From Sphingomonas sp. AP4-R1 (GTDB lineage Bacteria > Pseudomonadota > Alphaproteobacteria > Sphingomonadales > Sphingomonadaceae), in the NCBI RefSeq assembly GCF_013113735.1, contig NZ_CP053346.1, forward strand, positions 558,001-622,000: 64,000 nucleotides of DNA. Direction: 5' to 3'. Shown one piece after another: positions 36,694 to 42,634 of the stretch. Below the pieces are notes generated by a model. That model ran no database searches, was not told the DNA's origin, and saw nothing but the letters and a program-made list of their open reading frames with translations. The translations under genes were made by a program, and so were the position numbers. Each line of letters opens with the position of its first letter. Within the stretch, counting starts at the first letter, position 1.

Positions 36694-37995
36694 TTACGAC
36701 CGCAGGTTCACGATCGTCTGCGTCATGTTGTTCGCAGTTTCGATCGCCTTGGAATTGGCCGAGAAGTTGCGCTGCGCGGTGATGAGCGCGACCAGCTCCT
36801 CGGTGATGTCCACATTCGCCTGCTCCAGCGCGCCGGACTGGATGAGCCCGGCCGAGCCCGAGCCCGCCTCGCTGACGATCGCCTCGCCCGAAAGTCCGGT
36901 CGATCCCCAGCGCGCGTCGCCCAGCTGGCGCAGGCCATTGGGGTTGGCGAAGTTGGCGATCATGATCTTGCCGAGCTTGCTGGTCGTGCCGTCCGAGAAG
37001 GTGGCGGTGATCAGACCGTCCGAGCCGACCGCGACATTGTTCAGCTGGCCGGCGGCCTTGCCGTCCTGGTGGAAGGCGCCGGGCGTGAAGGTGGAGGCGG
37101 CCTGACGCGTCGAGGTGTTGTAGCTCAGGTTGATGCCGATCGGCTCCGACGCGCCCGAAGGCAGCACCGACGAGAACTGGATCGCCGCCGAAGGCGAGGT
37201 CAGCGAGCCGTCCGCCGCGAAAGTCAGCTCCAGCGGCGCGGGCGGATCGGTGATGGGGAGGCCGTCGGCGCTCGCCTGCTGATCGCCGACGAACAGGCGG
37301 GCTTCCCACTTGCTGGTGGTATCAGTCGCGGTCGGCGCCGAGACTCGCGTGTAATAGATCGTCGCCTGCTGCGGGTTGCCGGCGCTGTCATAGACCGTGG
37401 TCGCGCTGGAATAATTGTAGCTCTGCGAGTCGTAGCGATCGAACTTGTAGGGGAAGGTCGCGGTATAGGCGCTGCGATTGGCCGGCAGGTCCGCGTCGCT
37501 GGGGAAGGTCGCGGACAGGTCCAGCGCGCTGGTCGCCTTCGGGCGGCCGGCGGAGAGCGGCACCTGCAGATTCTGCGCGGACGAGATGCCCGTCGCGGTC
37601 ACGGCACCCGACGTATCGACCGGCAGCACCTGCACATAGGCGCCGTTGCTGTCGACCAGATAGCGGTTCTCGTCGACCGAAAAGGAGCCGTTGCGCGTGA
37701 AGCTCATCTGCGAGCCGGTCTGCGTCACGAAGAAGCCCTGGCCCGAAATGGCGAGATCGAGCGCGCGATCGGAGGTCTGGAAGCCGCCCTGCGTGAACTG
37801 CTGGCTGATCGACTTCAGGCGCGTGCCCTGGCCGGCGACGTTGCCGGACTGCAGCGGCGAGGCCGAGATCAGATCGCCGAATTCCGCGCGGCTCTTCTTG
37901 AAGCCGATCGACGCGACGTTCGCGACGTTGTTCGAAATGACCGCGAGGTCCGACTGGGCGCCCTTGAGCCCCGAAAGCGACGTGAAGAAGGACAT
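36694..37995 (-). CDS. flgE: Flagellar hook protein FlgE
   Basis: FlgE polymerises into the hook. The 433-residue protein has the N-terminal hook motif (FFTSLSGLKGAQSDLAVISNN with VASIGFKKSRAEF) and the C-terminal LEQANVDITEELVALITAQR and SANSKAIETANNMTQTIVNL. The central domain is of ordinary length. It lies 35 bases after flgD. Confidence 0.96.
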   Translation of the reverse strand: MSFFTSLSGLKGAQSDLAVISNNVANVASIGFKKSRAEFGDLISASPLQSGNVAGQGTRLKSISQQFTQGGFQTSDRALDLAISGQGFFVTQTGSQMSFTRNGSFSVDENRYLVDSNGAYVQVLPVDTSGAVTATGISSAQNLQVPLSAGRPKATSALDLSATFPSDADLPANRSAYTATFPYKFDRYDSQSYNYSSATTVYDSAGNPQQATIYYTRVSAPTATDTTSKWEARLFVGDQQASADGLPITDPPAPLELTFAADGSLTSPSAAIQFSSVLPSGASEPIGINLSYNTSTRQAASTFTPGAFHQDGKAAGQLNNVAVGSDGLITATFSDGTTSKLGKIMIANFANPNGLRQLGDARWGSTGLSGEAIVSEAGSGSAGLIQSGALEQANVDITEELVALITAQRNFSANSKAIETANNMTQTIVNLRS

Positions 37996-38030
37996 GGGTT
38001 ACTCCTGGAAAACTGGGTTCGGGGAAGGGT

Positions 38031-38711
38031 TCAGGAAACGGCCTTGATGTCGGACGGCGCGTAATTGCCGAGCGCGGTGATCAGCTTGGTCGATCCGCTC
38101 ACCGGCGACTGGACCGAGGCGATCTCGGTCCACACGGAATTGGTGGCGGTGACGCTGCCGGTGCCGGTGGCCGCCTTCGCGGTGGTGATCAGCTGCACGG
38201 GGCCGGCGACGGCGTTGCCGCTGTCGTCCTTGCCGTCCCAGCTCCAGTTCACGGCGCCGGCCGAGTGCGCGCCCAGATTGGCGCTGTGCACCACCTGGCC
38301 GCTGCTATCGACGAGCGTGAGCTGCAGCGCGCTGGCATCGGACGGCAACGTGATCTCGCCGGCATAGGCGCCGTTCGAGGCGGCCGCCGCGATATCGGAC
38401 GAGACGAGCGCGGCATGGCCGACCCAGCTGGAGGCGCTGCCGAAGCGGCTGGCGGCGATGTCCGACGCCATCGAGGTCAGCGTCTGGTTCATCTGGGTCG
38501 TGCCGGCGACCTGGCTGAAGGTCGCCATCTGCTGGACCATCTGGTTGTTGTCCATCGGCGCGGTCGGGTCCTGATTGGCCATCTGCGCGGTCAGCAGCTT
38601 GATGAAGCCGGACTGGTCGATCGTCTGGTTCGATTTGGTCGCGGCCGCGCCCGCCGAGGACGAGGCGTTCGTGAGCGAGTCCAGATAGGAGTTGCCGGAG
38701 GATATGGTCAT
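38031..38711 (-). CDS. flgD: Flagellar hook assembly protein FlgD
   Basis: FlgD is the hook cap. The 226-residue protein has the N-terminal FlgD domain (FIKLLTAQMANQDPTAPMDN, MVQQMATFSQVAGT) and a C-terminal Ig-like region (WSWDGKDDSGNAVAGPVQL). It overlaps flgC by 4 bases. Confidence 0.95.
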   Translation of the reverse strand: MTISSGNSYLDSLTNASSSAGAAATKSNQTIDQSGFIKLLTAQMANQDPTAPMDNNQMVQQMATFSQVAGTTQMNQTLTSMASDIAASRFGSASSWVGHAALVSSDIAAAASNGAYAGEITLPSDASALQLTLVDSSGQVVHSANLGAHSAGAVNWSWDGKDDSGNAVAGPVQLITTAKAATGTGSVTATNSVWTEIASVQSPVSGSTKLITALGNYAPSDIKAVS

Positions 38712-39112
38712 TTCTCGAGCCTCAGAGTGTCGAGGGTCAGCGACTTCGCGGTCTGCAGAACCTGGACGTTGTTTTGATACTGGCGGGACGTCTCCATCAT
38801 CTCGACGAGCTCGGCCGCGCTATCGACGCCGGCTTCCCAGACGTTGCCGTCCTTGTCGGCGAGAGGATTGTTCGGATCGTGCCGCTGCGTCGGCTCGGTC
38901 TGGCTGGCGACCACCTGCGTGACGCCCACCGTGGCCGTGCCCTGCTCGCCGCCGATCGTCTTGAAGACGGGCTTCAGCGCGCGGAAGGCATCGGCCTTGT
39001 TGGTCGCGACCGAGCCGGCATTGGCGAGGTTCGACGCGCTCGTCGAAAGCCGCACGAGCTGCGCCGACATGGCGCGACCCGAAATGTCGAAGACGGAAAA
39101 GTTGTTGGCCAT
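38708..39112 (-). CDS. flgC: Flagellar proximal rod protein FlgC
   Basis: FlgC is a proximal rod component. The 134-residue protein shows the N-terminal FDISGRAMSAQLVRLSTSAS and ASNLANAGS motif. The C-terminal motif is EAGVDSAAELVEMMETSRQY. It lies 3 bases after flgB. Confidence 0.95.
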   Translation of the reverse strand: MANNFSVFDISGRAMSAQLVRLSTSASNLANAGSVATNKADAFRALKPVFKTIGGEQGTATVGVTQVVASQTEPTQRHDPNNPLADKDGNVWEAGVDSAAELVEMMETSRQYQNNVQVLQTAKSLTLDTLRLEK

Positions 39113-39115
39113 GCC

Positions 39116-39487
39116 TTATTCTCCCTTCAGCGCCGTCATGACGGTGCCGATCCGGCCCTGGAGAAAGGAGAGCGTCGCCCGATACTGGACGGCATTCTCG
39201 GCGAAGAGCGTCTGCTCGGTGGAAAGCTCCACCGTATTGCCGTCCAGGCTGGCCTGCAGCGGCACGCGGTAGCCCGTCGCGCCATCCACGGCGCTGTCGA
39301 GGCTGGCGCCCGTGTCGCCGCTCGTATTGTCGGCACTGGCGGCGGCGAGGGCCTTCTGGAAATCGAAGTCCTTCGCCTTGTAGTTCGGCGTCGCGGCGTT
39401 CGCGATATTGGACGCCAGCATCGCCATACGCTGCGAGCGGAGCGCCAGTGCGTTTCCGTGGACGCCGAAAAGCGGATCATCGGCCAT
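39116..39487 (-). CDS. flgB: Flagellar proximal rod protein FlgB
   Basis: FlgB is a proximal rod component and the first gene of the flgBCDEFGHIJKL operon. The 123-residue protein has ALRSQRMAMLASNIANAATP and NYKAKDFDFQKAL. The C-terminus includes VQYRATLSFLQGRIG. ATG 39487 gives the family start; the long frame running to 40300 is only read-through. A near-perfect sigma-54 promoter lies about 77 bases upstream. Confidence 0.95.
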   Translation of the reverse strand: MADDPLFGVHGNALALRSQRMAMLASNIANAATPNYKAKDFDFQKALAAASADNTSGDTGASLDSAVDGATGYRVPLQASLDGNTVELSTEQTLFAENAVQYRATLSFLQGRIGTVMTALKGE

Positions 39488-39563
39488 CTTTGTCCCTTCC
39501 TTCGCTAAAGACCGGCGCCAACCGGTCGTGAATAACAGTGGCCAAAGCGGCCCCGCAGACAGC

Positions 39564-39582
39564 GATGCAAACGGCGTGCCAG
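39564..39582 (-). promoter_or_regulatory. Sigma-54 promoter of the flgB operon
   Basis: On the minus strand TGGCACG (39581-39575), CCGT and TTGCAT (39570-39565) match the RpoN consensus TGGCACG-N4-TTGC(A/T). The invariant GG and GC are at the correct 10-base spacing. It is divergent from the compact stator genes. Confidence 0.85.
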
Positions 39583-39632
39583 TTTGGCGACGGAGGCTTC
39601 CATCTCTCTTTGCGGGCGCCAATTCGGGCCGG

Positions 39633-39670
39633 CCGGCAAGATTTTGCCGCTGCCGGCAAAGTTTTGCCGG
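39633..39670. promoter_or_regulatory. Two CCGGCAA/TTGCCGG palindromes, candidate FlbD enhancer sites
   Basis: CCGGCAAGATTTTGCCG (39633-39649) and CCGGCAAAGTTTTGCCGG (39653-39670) are near-identical palindromes in tandem. They lie 50-90 bases upstream of the flgB -24 element and just before the compact MotA-like gene. They resemble the CGGC-AA-GC-rich ftr sites bound by Caulobacter FlbD. The assignment is inference. Confidence 0.45.
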
Positions 39671-39703
39671 GCGGGAGCGAGCGGTGCGTAAAGGGATGGT
39701 GCG

Positions 39704-40378
39704 TTGACGATCCTGGCCTGGCTGGACCCGCTCGCCTTCGCGCTCGTGGTGGGCGGCGCGCTGCTCGTCGCGAGCCTGCGCGCGACCCGTCGCGAGATCG
39801 AGGGCGCGTTCGCCGCGCTCCGCCCGCTTCTGCGCGCCGATCCGGAGGCCGATGCCGCCGTCGCGCGCGCCGCCGTTTCGCGCGTGCATGCGATCGTGGA
39901 GACCAAGAGCATCGTCTGCGTCGATCGCGTCGCCACCACCGGCCGCTTCCTGGCCGAGGCGATCCGCCGCCTGTCCGATGCGCGCTCCAGCCTGGAATTC
40001 ACCGAATGGGCCGATGAAGCGCTGGACGCGCGTCGCCGCCGCCATGCCGGCGTGGTCGCCTTCTGGCGCGCCATGGCCGATACCGCGCCCGCCATGGGCA
40101 TGATCGCCACCGTGATCGGTCTGATCCGCATGTTCCGCCAGATGGCCGACGCCACGCAGATCGGAGCGCCGATGGCGAGCGCGCTCGTCGCCACGTTGCT
40201 GGGCCTGATCGTCGCCAATCTCTTCGCGGGCCCGATCGCCGATCGGCTGGAGCGCCTGTCGGAAGCCGAACTGGCCTGGCAGGAGCGCACCCTCATCCAT
40301 TTCAAGAGCCTCGCGCGCGCCGAGCTGGATCAGGCGATCGGCCTGCAGCGCAGTCTCGCGCGCAGCCTGTCCCGATGA
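39704..40378 (+). CDS. Compact MotA/ExbB-like stator channel protein
   Basis: The 224-residue protein has the MotA/TolQ/ExbB channel signature in its C-terminal half (TAPAMGMIATVIGLIRMF at 127-144, then IGAPMASALVATLLGLIVAN at 153-172). Only one membrane segment (about 8-25) precedes the cytoplasmic domain, so it has three spans, as in ExbB, not the four of MotA. It starts 122 bases upstream-divergent from the flgB promoter. Its stop overlaps the start of a MotB-like gene (ATGA). The window also holds a normal motA, so this is a second, unusual 5:2-type motor. Whether it drives the flagellum is unknown. Confidence 0.8.
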   Translation: MTILAWLDPLAFALVVGGALLVASLRATRREIEGAFAALRPLLRADPEADAAVARAAVSRVHAIVETKSIVCVDRVATTGRFLAEAIRRLSDARSSLEFTEWADEALDARRRRHAGVVAFWRAMADTAPAMGMIATVIGLIRMFRQMADATQIGAPMASALVATLLGLIVANLFAGPIADRLERLSEAELAWQERTLIHFKSLARAELDQAIGLQRSLARSLSR

Positions 40379-40824
40379 GGGCGGTCCGCGCCCGCTGGGC
40401 CATCAGCTTCGCCGATCTCTGCCTGCTGATGCTGGGCTTCCTGATCCTTGCGCAGGCGAAGCCGGACAAGACGAAGCTCGCCGCCGGCCTTCCCGATGCG
40501 CCCCAAGAGCATGCGCCCGAAATCGCCTCCCAGCTCGTCGCCGCCCGCCTGTTCGAGCCGGGCGAGGCCGTGCTGACGGGGGATGGCCGGCGCCAGATCG
40601 CCGCCTTCGCCGCGCGCGTGCCCGCCGGACGCGGGCGCATCCGCCTCGAAAGCCTGGGCGCGGATCGCGCGACCAGCCGCCTCGATGCGTGGGAGCTGGC
40701 CGCCGCGCGCGCCGCGTCCGTCGCACGCGCGCTCGTGGCGCAGGGTATCTCCGAAGATCGCGTCCTGCTCGCGATCGATCGGACCGAGGGCCGCCCGCAG
40801 CGCCTGTCGCTGGTGGCCGAATAA
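40375..40824 (+). CDS. Compact MotB-like protein with a minimal OmpA domain
   Basis: At 149 residues this is half the normal MotB length. It has one N-terminal membrane helix with WAISFADLCLLMLGFLILAQ, keeping the proton-binding Asp (Asp14). A very short linker leads directly to an OmpA-like fold (LFEPGEAVLTGDGRRQIAAF). In the peptidoglycan-binding loop, GHTD is replaced by LGAD but Asp97 is kept, and the later Arg112 in AAARAASVARAL is also kept. It is translationally coupled to the compact MotA-like gene. The size is closer to ExbD/TolR than to MotB. Confidence 0.75.
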   Translation: MRAVRARWAISFADLCLLMLGFLILAQAKPDKTKLAAGLPDAPQEHAPEIASQLVAARLFEPGEAVLTGDGRRQIAAFAARVPAGRGRIRLESLGADRATSRLDAWELAAARAASVARALVAQGISEDRVLLAIDRTEGRPQRLSLVAE

Positions 40825-40843
40825 CCGCTCCTTCTCCTGCTTT

Positions 40844-40934
40844 GTCATGCTGAACTCGTTTCAGTACCCATGAACCGCCCTCTACGCTTGGTGCGACGGT
40901 CGGGCCCTGGACCCTGAAACAAGTTCAGGGTGGC
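40844..40934. repeat. Palindromic repeat, family A, upstream of flgA
   Basis: GTCATGCTGAACTCGTTTCA and the inverse arm CCCTGAAACAAGTTCAGGGT pair imperfectly; an inner CCAT/ATGG-like segment is degraded. It lies between the compact MotB gene and the flgA promoter. Confidence 0.65.
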
Positions 40935-41012
40935 AAGTCTGGGATAAACCATTCCGAAGTCGCTTCGACCTCTTCCACATCGAGCCCAGCTCGCCGACAG
41001 GTTACCAAATTG

Positions 41013-41030
41013 TTGGCACATCTGTTGCAT
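41013..41030 (+). promoter_or_regulatory. Sigma-54 promoter of flgA
   Basis: TGGCACA (41014-41020), TCTG and TTGCAT (41025-41030) match the RpoN consensus with exact GG-N10-GC spacing. Transcription would start about 12 bases after the GC, near 41040, one base before the flgA ATG. Confidence 0.85.
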
Positions 41031-41040
41031 GGCGGCGGAT

Positions 41041-41583
41041 ATGAAACCTGTAACGCTTCTCCTTCCGCTTCTGGCGATGGCATCGCCGGCTGCAGCTGCG
41101 CCCTTCCAGAATCTGGATGCGCTGGAGGCTCGTCTGATCAACGCGCTCGGCGCGGGCATCGGTGAGCCGGGTGGCCCCGCCAGCCCGATCGATCGTCGCA
41201 TGAAGCTGGCCACCTGCCAGCAGCCGGTGACGATCGATCCGCCCGCACTGGGCGCGGTGGCGCTGCGCTGCCCGTCGATCGGCTGGCGCATCCGCGTGCC
41301 GATCCAGCGACTGCAGACCACGTCGACCGTTTCCGCCGCCGCCTATAGCGCGGCCGCGCCGATGCCGATGAAGGTGGAGCCGGTCGTGCGGCGCGGCGAT
41401 CCCGTGGATCTGGTCGCCGATACCGGCGGTTTCAGCGTCAGCGTGTCTGCGACCGCACAGGAAGACGGCGCGCCGGGAAAAAGAATTCGCGTGAAAACTG
41501 AACAGGATGGCAAGCCGCAGGGCCAGATCGTGTTCGCCGAAGTGGTCGAAGCGGGTCGTGTGAGATTACCAGGATTTAACTGA
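41041..41583 (+). CDS. flgA: Flagellar P-ring assembly chaperone FlgA
   Basis: FlgA is a periplasmic chaperone for FlgI polymerisation. The 180-residue precursor has a signal peptide (MKPVTLLLPLLAMASPAAAA) and the family motifs (RLATCQQPVTI-like LATCQQPVTID, RCPSIGWRIRVPIQ, VVRRGDPVDLVADTGGFSVS). ATG 41041 is preferred; the ATG at 41029 lies inside the -12 promoter element. With the predicted start site at ~41040, the mRNA would be leaderless. flgM follows after 71 bases. Confidence 0.92.
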   Translation: MKPVTLLLPLLAMASPAAAAPFQNLDALEARLINALGAGIGEPGGPASPIDRRMKLATCQQPVTIDPPALGAVALRCPSIGWRIRVPIQRLQTTSTVSAAAYSAAAPMPMKVEPVVRRGDPVDLVADTGGFSVSVSATAQEDGAPGKRIRVKTEQDGKPQGQIVFAEVVEAGRVRLPGFN

Positions 41584-41602
41584 TTGCGTTTGGTGCCGTT
41601 AT
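41576..41602 (+). promoter_or_regulatory. Candidate sigma-28-type promoter of flgM
   Basis: TTAACTGA (41576-41583), an 11-base spacer and GCCGTTAT (41595-41602) approximate the FliA consensus; the -10 is good and the -35 weak. It overlaps the flgA stop. The -10 shares CGTTATCC with the fliC site. Confidence 0.4.
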
Positions 41603-41654
41603 CCTGATCGTAGAGTAGAGAGCGGTCGGGCTGGCGATGCGAAAGGAAGTGACG

Positions 41655-41930
41655 ATGATTTCTGCGATCGGCCCCACGGGCACGCAGCGTATGATCGACA
41701 TGGTCCGCACCACCGGCGCGAAGTCGGGGGCGCCGATCAGCTCGACCGCCGCCGCCGAAGAGACCGTGCCCGCCAGCCCGGCAGCGATGCTGGCCGCCCA
41801 GGGCGCGCCGATCGATACCGACAAGGTCGCCTCGATCAAGGCGGCGCTGGCCGCCGGCACCTATCAGATCAATCCGCAGGCGATCGCCGATCGCATGATC
41901 GCGATCGATCTGCCCGGCACCTCCAAGTGA
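41655..41930 (+). CDS. flgM: Anti-sigma-28 factor FlgM
   Basis: FlgM holds FliA inactive until the hook is complete and it is exported. The 91-residue protein has an unstructured, Ala/Thr/Ser-rich N-terminus. The C-terminal sigma-binding helix pattern is DTDKVASIKAALAAGTYQIN followed by PQAIADRMIAIDL. ATG 41655 is preferred over 41637 because AAAGGAAG lies just ahead. Its stop overlaps the flgN start (GTGA). Confidence 0.92.
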   Translation: MISAIGPTGTQRMIDMVRTTGAKSGAPISSTAAAEETVPASPAAMLAAQGAPIDTDKVASIKAALAAGTYQINPQAIADRMIAIDLPGTSK

Positions 41931-42244
41931 CCGCCGAAGCCCTCGACGCGCTGATCGAACGCGAAGCGGCTCTGGTCGCCGCGCTCGATGCCGGCGATCT
42001 CGGCCAGATCGAGAGCCTGACGCACGGCATGGCCGGCGCGATCGCCGCCGTCGCCTCGGCCGGCGGCTGGCGCGAGCGGGCCGATCTGCGCGATCGCGTG
42101 CTCCAGGCGCTGCGTCTGAGCAGCGAGGCGAGCGGCCGCATCAATTATCTGGCGGACGACACCCGTCGCCGCATGGAGCGGCTGCACACGCTCGCCGGCC
42201 GCACCACCAGCGGCGCCTATGGCCGCTCGGGCCGGATGGCCTGA
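41927..42244 (+). CDS. flgN: FlgN-like hook-associated protein chaperone
   Basis: The 105-residue protein is mostly helical and follows flgM with a GTGA overlap, as FlgN, the FlgK/FlgL export chaperone, usually does. The N-terminal LIEREAALVAALDAGDLGQI resembles the FlgN helix; the tail is basic (TRRRMERLHTLAGR). Sequence conservation in FlgN is poor, so position is a main argument. Confidence 0.75.
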   Translation: MTAEALDALIEREAALVAALDAGDLGQIESLTHGMAGAIAAVASAGGWRERADLRDRVLQALRLSSEASGRINYLADDTRRRMERLHTLAGRTTSGAYGRSGRMA

Positions 42245-42245
42245 C

Positions 42246-42287
42246 CCGGCAAAATCCGGCAAATGCTTGCCGGCAGCCTCTTGCCGG
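42246..42287. promoter_or_regulatory. Cluster of CCGGCAA/TTGCCGG motifs, candidate FlbD sites or terminator
   Basis: Four half-sites occur in 42 bases: CCGGCAAAAT, CCGGCAAATG, CTTGCCGG and CTTGCCGG. The middle pair forms a 7-bp hairpin with a 4-base loop. It lies just past flgN and ~300 bases before the flhA sigma-54 promoter. No T tract follows, so a regulatory role is as likely as termination. Confidence 0.4.
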
Positions 42288-42406
42288 TTCCTGATTTTCC
42301 CGACTTTCCAGCGCTTTCCTAAGACCTCGGCCACCACCTGCGCACGGCGCTTGATTGCCGCCATCCCGCCGGTCCGGCAGCGGGGCGGCAAACCCCTGCC
42401 TCCAAT

Positions 42407-42501
42407 CCCCGTTCGCACTAAGCCTGTCGAAGTGCCGCTCTTCCTGCCGGGCCAGCGCTTGCAGCAAGAAAGACGGTGCTTCGACAGGCTCAGCACGAAC
42501 G
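42407..42501. repeat. Palindromic repeat, family B, upstream of flhA
   Basis: CCCCGTTCGCACTAAGCCTG and CAGGCTCAGCACGAACG arms pair with one or two mismatches, continued by TCGAAG/CTTCGA. It lies in the 390-base flgN-flhA gap. Confidence 0.75.
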
Positions 42502-42589
42502 TTTTCGGGAAAAACGGGGACATTTTGGGCCACCCGTAAAACAGCCCCTAAACTTTCCACACGACCAGCCGTTACCGCTCCGCCGCAAC

Positions 42590-42605
42590 TGGCACGCCCC
42601 TTGCT
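42590..42605 (+). promoter_or_regulatory. Sigma-54 promoter of flhA
   Basis: TGGCACG (42590-42596), CCCC and TTGCT (42601-42605) match the RpoN consensus with exact GG-N10-GC spacing. Transcription is predicted near 42616, leaving a ~19-base leader with AAGAGGGT before the flhA ATG. Confidence 0.85.
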
Positions 42606-42634
42606 ACGATGATTGCGCAAGTAAGAGGGTAAGA

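Noticed and set aside
39633..39670. The CCGGCAA...TTTTGCCG palindromes as sigma-54 promoters for the compact stator genes
   Set aside because: The GG-GC spacing is 9 bases, not 10, and the TGGCAC block is missing; they fit better as binding sites.
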